A stretch of DNA of 64,000 nucleotides from Telmatactis stephensoni (lineage: Eukaryota > Cnidaria > Anthozoa > Actiniaria > Isophelliidae): positions 186,001 through 250,000 of the forward strand of contig JALIZF010001352.1 in NCBI GenBank assembly GCA_029948255.1, read 5' to 3'. The notes under the pieces are model-generated. The model did not search any database. It was not told the DNA's origin and saw only the letters and a program-made list of their open reading frames with translations. Position numbers and translations under genes: made by a program. Every line of letters begins with the position of its first letter. Position 1 is the first letter of the stretch. This document shows, one piece after another, positions 54,608-64,000 of the stretch.

Positions 54608-57600
54608 ATGGGTAAAAGAGTTTCATTTTGCATCCTTCCAAACCGAAGGAGCAGAATTTATCATCCAGGCGAGATTGTGTCGGGAGAATGTGTGATAGAA
54701 CTGAAAGAAAGCCTCAAATTTCGTAGCGTAAGAATTGAGTTTCTTGGCGAAGCGAGAACGAACTGGGATGAAATGGAGAACTATACTACAACACATAGAG
54801 ACGAAGAGATATATTTTCACAAGAAAACGTCCTTGCTAGCAAGTGGTAAGTAAATGCAAATGTTCTCGTATTTTATGAAAATGTAGAATCAGAAAAAAAT
54901 TACTTGTAATTGAATTACGTATAAATTAAAGTGCGTAACTTGCTTCGGAAGCAAAACATTTTTGTTTATTTTTTTGCTCCTTTGCAAAGACCAGATAGTG
55001 TTCATCTCATGGAGTGGCAGTTCACTTTAAGTTCAATTACTTTTGTTTTTCTTCTGTTCTGAGTTTACTCAAGTCGAACTTCAAAACTTATTTAAACGGC
55101 TCGATGGTTGCAGAAGAAACCGTGTCGTTTCTCAACAAACAAGTCATGTTAGAATTGTGAAAAGCAAAATATTTTACCTAAATATTTTGTTTTCAGATTT
55201 CACTTTTATATAAACAAAGACTTGCGAATGCAAATACACTTCTATCCCAGTTTTCAATTTCCTCCAGTTTCCAATTTCTTAATTTGTTATTTTGATTTTT
55301 GTCAAAGTCGAGCCCTAGCTAGGCATCAGAATGTACACATTCTACAAAAACATCTTATATAGAAACAAAATAATGTGTATATATTATGTAATTCAATGTT
55401 TTGGCATTTTGGAAAGGTTGTTTATGTTTGAGGTGTAAAACTTCGACCGCCTAGTGAACACGCTTTACCAGTAGTATGATAATTTATAAACAACTTAGGG
55501 ATAAATCTCTGTACAACCAAGCGACGCGCGCGCATAAATATGGCAATTATCGCTTTAGGGTGCTTGGTTAAATATTGATATTTTAGATTGGCATTGGTAA
55601 ATTCAGGTGACATATAAGAAAATGAAAAATACACGTGACTGAAAGAGCATGAGGTTCTAACGAACTAACACATAGATCGATAAGAAAGAAAGAAAGATAG
55701 AAAGAAAGAAAGAAAGGAAAAAAGAAAGAAAGAAGGAAAGAAAGAAAGAAGGAAAGATGCTAAGGAGAGAAAGAAAAGAAAAAAAGAACGAAATTGAAAG
55801 ATATAAAGAAATCTGAAAGAAAAAAAGGTCAGAACAGAACAGAAAGAAGGGAAAAATAGGAAGGAAGGCCGAAGCTAAGCTAAATTAAAACAAATAATAA
55901 AAGTAAGGAAAGCGAACAAGGAAGATTCACATACCCCATAATGCCTTTTGTTTTTTGGGCAACTATTATTATGCTTAAGCAAACAAAATTGCGTCGATGA
56001 CAGTAGCATAAAATCTTATAAAAATACGCAGTCTAAGACTGCATGTCAGTGGCTAGTGCAAGCACAAAAATGCATACGTAGTCTAAGATTGCATGCAGCT
56101 TCCCTTTTATTTAGCAAAAATGAGAGTTTTGGAAGAGTAAGAATTTTCAAGTTGAAATGAAAAGAGCACCTCAATATTAGTAAAAGTGTGAATTTTCTTC
56201 ACTTCTGTTCTTGTACATCTTATAATGAGCTGAAAATTTGCACGCTCCATGACCAGCTGTCCGTTCAATTCGATCATCATGACCAGTCTAGAGAAGCTTC
56301 GACACTTTCTTCGTTTTCTTTACACGTAGACAATCTAAATTCTCAGAAAACCTAAACAAACTTTTCAAAGCAAACACTTCATAAAGGCATTGAAATTCAG
56401 TAGATTTGTTTGACATTTGAACCACTAAAGTCTGAATATATCCGAAATAAACCGACCATGGTGTCGGATAGTAATCGGAACACCACGATTTCCACCCGAA
56501 TTACACACGCACGCACGCACGGACATTCAAGGCGAAAGCAAAGTAGCTAGGCCTCTTACGAGGCACTATCCACAAAAATGTTTACACAATGACAATACCA
56601 AAACTCATAACAAGTCTACAAACCTCTTGCAGATAATTTTGAAAAATCTTATTTTAGAAAAGCGTCTATCTAAATGCTAACTGCCCCCCAAAGACTCAAG
56701 TAGGGAATAAGATATTTCTTTTTTACTGAAGCCTGTTTTAAGAGAAAAATGTGAAAACACTACTGTTTTTATAAAAATGTCAGTTTACAGCGCTCGTGCG
56801 ATAAAAAAACAATTCTTTACGCACGTGTCGTAAGCTTCAGTGTTGCTCACACGTGTTTTTGTGATAGACTCAACTGATCTCCAACCGCGAATCAAAAGGG
56901 TCCCTTTTTATATTCTTTTGAAACAGTTGCCAAGATAAATGTTATCATAACTATCAGTTCCACCTCAAAGCCAATCAATACGCTTTTGTTGGTTTTGATG
57001 GTAAAGCATACTCACAACAAACCATGCAACCATATATGGCCACAACTTTTCAAATCGAGGGATTACATAGCAGCCATGTTTATGGGCAAGTACAATAGAA
57101 AGTTTTTTGAATTAGAAAATATTTCATTTCTCCTGGGAAAAAAGCTCTATCATTTTGTCCACAAACATGGCTGCCATGAAATCCCTCTATACAAGAGCTA
57201 AAGCATGCCGGTTGTAAACAGATGAATTCAACGAACAGGGGTAAGGAGGGGCTGTAGTTTTCCATGATTTAAAAAAAGTACCTGTTGATTCCATACTGCT
57301 CTTGGCAGATCTACTATATTAAACAACATGCAGATACCATGGCAATTTTTTATTAAAAGTTTCATTTGGCTCATTGTGATGTCTGCTATTGTTAAATTAG
57401 TAAATATATGAAAAATAATTATTCGTAAAATATTTGATACATAACGCGCGCAGAATGTCTAACTGCTTTAATTGTTTAATGAGGACAGCTGCAGAGACAT
57501 GGCTTGCAAGCGCAAAATTGAAGATGGTACTAACACACTCTTGACGTCATAAAATGTTCAAAACTCAAGTGGAGCACTAGCGCAGCGAGTGATTTCACTG

Positions 57601-60600
57601 CAAAGTTTTAAACATTTTATGACGTCAAGAGTGTGTCAATAAGAGGAAAGACAACTCAAAACCATCTTCAATTTGTTTTTTACAACAATTATTTGAGATA
57701 AAAGTTAAAACATCCTTTTCAAACGTGCAGTGTGTCTGTCCTCTTATGGACACACTCTAATCAACCAATCAGATTGCGAGATTAGTATCAATTGTTGTAA
57801 AATTTGAAATTGTGTAGTTTCAAAAAATAAGTTTATGGCGACACAAAAAGAACGTTCATTTCATAGGCGGCAGCAAGATTTATCGAAATCTAAAGCGAAT
57901 TATATGCTCTATTTCTTTCATTTTTATAGGCCATCAAAAGAAAGTCACCCACAGCCTTCTTTCACCAGGACGACACGCTCTTGAGTTCTCTTTCAAAATC
58001 CCGCCCTTCAGCCTCCCATCATCCTTTGAGAGCAAACATGGCTATGTCCGATACTTTTTAAGAGCGCGTATTGACAGACCATGGAGGTTTGATGAGGTTG
58101 CCAAGGAAACTGTACACATTATAGATTTGATTGATGTCAATTGTCCACGTATGCTGGTAAGATCACGTGATGGTTATCAAATACTTGAAGTCTTGTCTAG
58201 TTCCACCATGCGTAGAAGACTTGCGCAATTATTGGGGACACTGTACTTTCTCACACACTGCCGCTACATTCTAATAGCATTCTTTATTATACAATTCTCA
58301 AGAGAACGCACGTAAAATATGAGACCGTATTAGGTTAGTAACATTTGAGTGGCTTCCCGGTGCAAAGCCACGCGCTAATCAAAGTCAAAAGTGGCAATAA
58401 AAACGATATCATTTGTATTGATTTTTGCAGAATTGTATAATAAATATGTTATTGGTCGATTAACCAGGGAATACAGCTATTAATTTTTACTTGTCACTTG
58501 AATTTTGGCTCCCGTAAAGGCTCGCCAAAATACAACGTGACTCGTAAAAATACACAGCCGTATTAGCTGCTTAGTCGACCAATAACCTATATATACCCAA
58601 TGGGTTCATACCACTACAATCCTCTAACACACACTGTACATATGTGTACGTAGTGATGCAATCAGCAAGTTAGTCTTTGACAAGGAAATCTTGCTCGTAT
58701 AGAAGACAAAGAATTTTTTGTCAAGTTTGCCTTGCTGATCATAAAAGGCTGGCCCATTTTTTGTTAAGGAAGACTTGTGAAGATAAGGATTGCCCTTATT
58801 GACGGACAACAAAGAAAAAAAAAAGGAAATTGAAACTTGATAAGGTTTCTTTCTTGCAATGTATATTTCAGGCATAAGGGAACTTGTCAAAGTCAACTTG
58901 TTTGTGTCTACAATTGCAAGTTTTTCTTGACAATTATGGACAACGTGCCATGAAGAACATGTTGATCTATCCGTCTGTATGAGCAAGAACAATTGTCAAA
59001 GAAAATTGTCGATGAAAACTTGCTCGCGTCGATGCGGTTTTATTGTGCGCAAGATGTTTTGCATACATGGTCTAATGCTGCATTTTTTACTGAATGGTTA
59101 CTGAAAAGAACTACTAGTACTTGTATTGGGATGCCTATTAATCCACCACCTCATTTCACTATATGCAGATGCCAGTTTTTGGCGAGGCTCAAAAATCCCT
59201 CAACTGTCTTCATAATGGCACGGCTGCTCCACTGCAAGTACTTGCACGAACTGATCGCAACGCGTACTGCCCCGGTGAGAAAATCAGCGTCACCACAGAA
59301 ATCAAGAACCTACCCTTGGCAGAGAAATACCATACAATCATGAGTTTAGTTCAGACTGTTACCTACAAGTCTCAATGCAGGATTCGCTCGGAATGCAAAA
59401 AGCTCAAGCTACTTCAACGGTCAGCATTGTCACAAAAAGTCGACGAGCTTGAGGTCCCGGATGTTGTCCCGACGATGAGGAATTGTGGGATTGTTTCGAT
59501 TTCATATCAGTTGAAGGTACACTACTAGAATAAATTGACGGCGAGACGAGACAACCATGACTGACCAAATAACAGGAGCAGCGACTAACAATAACGTAAC
59601 AGTAATAGTGTTTCAGAGTGATTTGACTTAACCCGTGAAACAAGACCCAATGGCTAACGTGTAATAGTTAAACAGACACAAAAGAAAACAATTGAATTAC
59701 AATCTATACTCTTAATGCGTATCAATTAACTTGAAATCTATTTCACGGGTTAAGTGAAGCCACTCAAACATAGTACATTATTCAAAATAGATCTAAACAG
59801 ACTTCATTTGGATTTAAAATATTTTCCTTCGTCTTTCAATTTGTTTCCTTTTCTCTTCCATTTTATTTTCCTACTCAATTTTTAGTCATTATTTTTCATG
59901 ACATGAAGAACTAAAGTATTTCCTTATTTGTGTCCTCCGGGTTTTTGTTGTTGTTGTTTTTTTTGTTTTTTTTCCTTTTTTCTTCTTTTGGGGGGGGGGG
60001 GGGGGGGGGAAGGAAGTGGCTCCAAAGCATATAGTTTGTAATCTCATTTTAACTGTACTCTGTAATACGACGGCCGATGGGTTTTGCCAAGATTTAATAT
60101 CAAGGTGTCCTCGCAAGATAAAGCCTCATGTTATTTTCATCTTTATTTCATGTTATTTCATTAATTTCTAATAAAAAGGAAAAAGAAGAGACTTGAAGGA
60201 AGGGCTCTGGGAACGAGGTTAACGTTGATCTTGTTATTCTAACGCTGTTAAGTTCTTTTCTTTTCTGACGCTCTATATTGACACTCAAAACGATTACATT
60301 CCCAACTTTTTGAGATATTTGAAACAGGGTTATTTAAATACATATATAGAACAATCATAAACTTACAAAATAACTAATATTATATAATAATTGGCATATT
60401 ACGCGCGCTCTGATTGGTCGAACAACCATGTGTGATTAGAGTACACACACACAGATGGAGTCATCGGAATCTTACGCGCGCTCTGATTGGTTAGAATGTT
60501 TCGATAAATATTATATAAAACAGATAGATTCCATTTTTCCGTGCGTCTGTACTCTAATCGATGGACAGAAGACGTCAAAATGTGGTGAGAACAACAGCCA

Positions 60601-63090
60601 CGCCACTCGACTTCGTCTCGTGGCGTACTTTTTTGTTCTCACCACATTTTGACGTCATCTGTGCATCGATTAGAGTACAGGACGCACGGAAAAATGGAAT
60701 CTATTTGTTAAATATAATATATATTGTGAAGAAGTACTAATACATTTTAGGCAGTTGTTTAGTATTCATTACCTGCAACAAAAAGTCTAATTTATTGCTC
60801 ATATTTTGTAGGTTGTCGTAGCGCGAGTACAAACCCACGAGACAAGTATTGACTTAGAGGTTGATTTACCTATCACCATAGGAACCATTCCACTACGTAA
60901 ATCTTACGGAATGATCAATAAATTAGTCCCTTTTAATGACATCAATGGGGAAAACAGCCTTTTTAATAACAAGACCTTTGTGACTATCAAACATAGTAAG
61001 TACAATATATCATTAGCCATTTCAAAATCGAGTAGGGGACTGGGTACTAGTTTGAATATTTAATGCCAATTAAGAAAACAAATCCCATAACGTGAAAAAG
61101 CACATCAAAATATACAAGATTATGGAGTTCCATTGAATTCTGTGGAATATGGACTGTGTGACAGCCATTCAAATATGTGAAAAATCATAAAGAAATGTAC
61201 TGTCCCTCCAAATTAACCATCCATTCCCTTGTAATTTTATGCACCTTTGAAAGGCAACTACTGTGGAAATATGCAGCTAAATGCCATCAAAATTTAGAAT
61301 CTTGTATATTTCTATGTGCTCTTTTACGTCATGCGGTGTATTTCTTAATTGCATTAAATATTCAAACTAGTACCCAGTCCTCTACTCGATTGGGAAATGG
61401 CTAATTTGTTTAGTTTTCTCCTCCTATGAAGGCAGGGACACCACAACAGCTTACGCCAATTACTGTGGGCCCTGCAGTGTAGTATGGACAGACCACACAC
61501 ACTGACAACTTCATGGCCTACTCTGAATTGAAAAGTGGAAGTGGGTTCAGCCTCTCGGATGCAGGGCCGGGATAATTGATGAAATAGTTTTTGGAGGGTT
61601 TAAGGTTTAACGTCTTTCTCCAAGAAAAGACGTGAAGGTTTAACCAGCCATTTGTAAATTGAATAACCAAGACACTTTCTCTTCAGTTATTTAAAGACCC
61701 TGAGGGCCTGATTATATAAACCGGGCTGGACAGGTTGAGAGGGCTGAATTCTTTTGTTTTGTGGCCCCAAAGGAAAAGAGAACAAAAGAAGTACGTCAGC
61801 CCGCTGAACCGGCCCAGCCCGGTTCATATAATTAATCAGGCCCTGAATATAGGCCATTTGCACGATGGCGTCATACACTACCACTACCAGAATGCTTTGC
61901 GCACTTTCTTTTGAGAAATAATTGGATTCAATTTTTTGGCTATTCGTAGGAAGGAATGAATATCTGACTAAGAAAGAAAGTTCGTAAAGCATTATTCTGG
62001 TAGTTGTAGTAAAATGACTCCATCTTGCACATGTAGCTCCGACCTCCCCCTCGAAAGAAAGACTCTCAATTAACCATGCACTATTTCCAACGGTGTGTGC
62101 AAATATTTGCACTGTGTGTTCATCACTTTCAATTGAATGTTATGCACAACGTTAAAAGAAACTTTGCAGAAGTAGAACTCGAACCTAAACCCGCCAAATT
62201 AGCCACTTTCGTACCGTGAAGACTGGGTACGAGTCCCTTAAATTTTGCAGATTGCATCACAAGGCTTATATAGTCAGAAAGAGAGAGTGTTAATTAATCG
62301 CATATAAAATGCTAGAATTTACAAAGAAAAGTATGGTACGTTGTAGGGACAAAACACCATGCCGGCCAAACCGCGGGATTATATATACTGTAGCTCGATA
62401 TGCTTTTTTAGACTATTATGCTGCATTCACACCAACCAGTTAAACCAGTTTAAAAGTGGTTTAACTAAACAAGGTTAAAAATTAGTTGCTCATAACATGC
62501 GCACCTCACAACTAAAAGAAAACCTGTTTGATTTAAATATCATGCCAAGGTTGTTTGGAATTTGTCTTGTGAAAGTAACACAAAAGGGTTATCAACAAAC
62601 TGGGAAAAACTCAAACCAGTCTTGTGTTGCCATCAACAAAATTTAAGAGACTTGTACCCAGTCTTCACGGTATAAAAGTGGCTAATTGCGCGCTACCAAA
62701 TGTTACAGTGGTTGACACGTGATGCAACTCTGTGTTTTGCACAAAAAGTTGCAAGATAAGCTGCATAAATGCATGCACATATCGTGTATTCAGGTCGTCG
62801 GCGGAAAAAAAACTACATTTTATGTTCTACCTATCTTCTTGTATTAGAGTCTGACGACTCGAGTTTTACGTTTATTCTTTTCACACCATTTACATGATTA
62901 TATTTTACTTTTCATTTTTACTTTCATTAGTTCTTTTATTTCTCTTTTTATTTTTTATTTTATCTTTCGTTTATCTTCTTTCTCATCATCATCATCATCA
63001 TCATGAGTTTCTCACATTAATATTTTATTTTTCCTTTTTTTCTCAGTGTCAGAGGTCAACCTCTTTTCCATGTCGGCAGTGGCCACGTAA
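54608..63090 (+). CDS. Arrestin domain-containing protein (ARRDC/alpha-arrestin), five exons
   Basis: Exons 54608-54845, 57930-58156, 59169-59516, 60812-60995 and 63047-63090 join in frame with GT-AG introns into 346 aa. The start is MGKRVSFCILPNRR. The N-arrestin fold covers about 5-150 (YHPGEIVSGECVI, FRSVRIEFLGEA, GRHALEFSFKIP, SLPSSFESKHGYVRY). The C-arrestin fold covers about 175-320 (YCPGEKISVTTEI, VSISYQLKVVVARV, DLPITIGTIPL). Alpha-arrestins act as adaptors linking receptors and transporters to ubiquitin ligases and endocytosis. Family members usually end in a tail with PPxY motifs that bind NEDD4-type ligases. This one stops shortly after the fold (MSAVAT) with no PPxY. Either it is a short family member or an alternative last exon lies further right. 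Confidence 0.92.
55680..55770 (+). repeat. GAAA microsatellite in ARRDC intron 1
   Basis: GAAAGAAA/GAAGGAAA tract, extending with interruptions to about 55870. Confidence 0.85.
57055..57190. mobile_element. MITE, copy B (ARRDC intron 1)
   Basis: Same element as 52522-52657: GAGGGATTACATAGCAGCCATG at left, shared AAGTACAATAGAAAGTTTTT inside, and AACATGGCTGCC...CCCTCTAT at right. Confidence 0.75.
57512..57677. mobile_element. Hairpin MITE with TGACGTCA arms (ARRDC intron 1)
   Basis: Arms ACACACTCTTGACGTCATAA with exact inverse. The outer arms CAAAATTGAAGATGGT/ACCATCTTCAATTTG extend it. Confidence 0.65.
60000..60009 (+). repeat. G homopolymer (about 59990-60009)
   Basis: A run of about 20 G in ARRDC intron 3, preceded by T-rich sequence; low complexity and assembly-sensitive. 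Confidence 0.7.
60521..60708. mobile_element. Hairpin MITE with TGACGTCA (ARRDC intron 3)
   Basis: Arms AGATTCCATTTTTCCGTGCG with inverse. Inner arms TGTGGTGAGAACAA/TTGTTCTCACCACA pair around a loop GCCACTCGACTTCGTCTCGTG-like stem. Confidence 0.7.
61031..61386. mobile_element. MITE in ARRDC intron 4
   Basis: Arms AGTAGGGGACTGGGTACTAG extended to about 36 bp, with inverse. 356 bp, non-coding. Confidence 0.75.
61704..61843. mobile_element. 140-bp MITE in ARRDC intron 4, possible TGA TSD
   Basis: Arms GGGCCTGATTATATAAACCG with inverse. TGA lies on both sides; a 3-bp TSD would fit PIF/Harbinger. Confidence 0.7.
61856..62033. mobile_element. Hairpin MITE in ARRDC intron 4
   Basis: Arms ATTTGCACGATGGCGTCAT and an imperfect inverse, including CTACCAGAATGCTTTGCG. 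178 bp. Confidence 0.65.
62201..62683. mobile_element. MITE in ARRDC intron 4, possible AATT TSD
   Basis: Arms AGCCACTTTCGTACCGTGAA extended to about 45 bp, with inverse. AATT lies on both sides. 483 bp, non-coding. Confidence 0.7.
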
Positions 63091-63611
63091 CCCTCTGGTG
63101 ACTACAAAGACTGTTTAATTGCGCAATTTTAGAGCATGCGCAATAAGCTTTTCCAATATATAAATTAAATTCCTTGATTACAAGAGGCTAGAGAGAGAGA
63201 GAGAGAGAGGGAAAGAGAGAGTATACATTGAGATATATACAGTATACATATAATTATGAGATCGAAAATATTGTAAATATACGATCGACAATTCAGTTTG
63301 TTGTAAAATATTTTGCACGACTGAAAAGAATTATAGATTCTTTATTAGCAGAATATACAAAGTCCTAGAAAAGCCACAAGATCGTTATTTTTGACTCGAA
63401 GCTTTAAGTTCAACAGCTGATGGGGCTTAAGCTGTTCTAGTGAAAAATCAAGTTCATAGAAAGTTTATTGCAGTTACCTAATCTGCATATTTATAATTTA
63501 ATTGGATGATGTCATTTTTGTTGGGTTGATGTTGATGAGAATATATATTAATGATGCAGTGAAAGAACTTGGTGATACTATTGATGATGGTGGTGGTGGT
63601 TGTGGTGGTGG

Positions 63612-63642
<31 letters not shown>

Positions 63643-64000
63643 AATGATGAGTCACTGGCTCGTAATCTCAAACTCTAAATAAGAAAGTAAGAGTTGTTCG
63701 CATATTGATAATCAATCTGATTGTATAGCTATTAACATTTTTACTAAAATGGTGACATTGGGAAATTGTTAAATTAAATAATTTATTTACCTACATCCAT
63801 GAAATTCAATAAAACTCTTTTTGACAACAAATTGTGTCGATATCGGGCATACAGCGTTGCTATATTGCATTCAATGAAAGCATGAAATAATACTAACTAA
63901 ATAGCACTAATGAAATAATTGGAAAACAAAGGATTTTGTACCTTACTTCGTACTACTTATATTTAATTTCATCATACATACATACATACATACATACGTA
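63091..64000. other. 3' flank of the ARRDC-like gene with microsatellites
   Basis: Simple repeats: GA tract at about 63192-63210, GTG/GAT tract at about 63585-63650 and TACA tract from about 63972 to the window end. No gene seen; an alternative ARRDC last exon was not found. Confidence 0.5.

Overview
The window is animal nuclear DNA, most likely from an anthozoan cnidarian and probably a stony coral. The evidence is AT-rich intergenic DNA, multi-exon genes with GT-AG introns, intron-less TRIM-NHL genes in tandem copies, a CR1/L2/Jockey-type LINE, and a very high density of short inverted-repeat (MITE-like) elements. The species is inferred from character only; nothing in the sequence names it.

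Host genes. (1) Two TRIM2/3/71-like RING/B-box/filamin/NHL genes on the minus strand (14.5-16.7 kb and 24.9-27.0 kb) sit in a segmental tandem duplication with an offset of about 9.5 kb. The second copy carries a 14-bp deletion that breaks the RING frame. (2) A spliced minus-strand C2H2 zinc-finger gene (33.96-36.6 kb) has a WW-like upstream exon. (3) A complete six-exon plus-strand RSL24D1/RLP24 ribosome-biogenesis gene runs from 38.415 to 52.775 kb (161 aa). (4) A complete five-exon plus-strand arrestin-domain (ARRDC-like) gene runs from 54.608 to 63.090 kb (346 aa). All splice joins of (3) and (4) were read from the sequence and keep frame.

Mobile DNA. The most interesting block is 4421-10165, a 5.75-kb element with roughly 1-kb terminal inverted repeats, 5'-AG termini and a perfect 6-bp target-site duplication (TGCATT). 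These are Polinton/Maverick (adintovirus-type) hallmarks. It encodes only three proteins (an FtsK/A32-like packaging ATPase, a small basic core-type protein and an acidic zinc-ribbon protein) plus an intron-less tRNA-Tyr(GUA). I find no polymerase, integrase, protease or capsid gene. Its two divergent genes are separated by about 450 bp of CTAG-rich minisatellite, and each reading frame has an ATAAATA-type box about 40-60 bp upstream.

Elsewhere, a LINE (27.6-30.8 kb), a MADF-ORF-bearing inverted-repeat element (19.1-20.0 kb) and many MITEs fill the intergenic and intronic DNA. Six of the MITEs have 9-bp target duplications and look Mutator-like. RSL24D1 intron 3 holds two nested elements built from palindromic AAGATCTTG repeats and from a 33-bp array. 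MITE insertions present in one half of the TRIM duplication and absent from the other give matched filled and empty sites.
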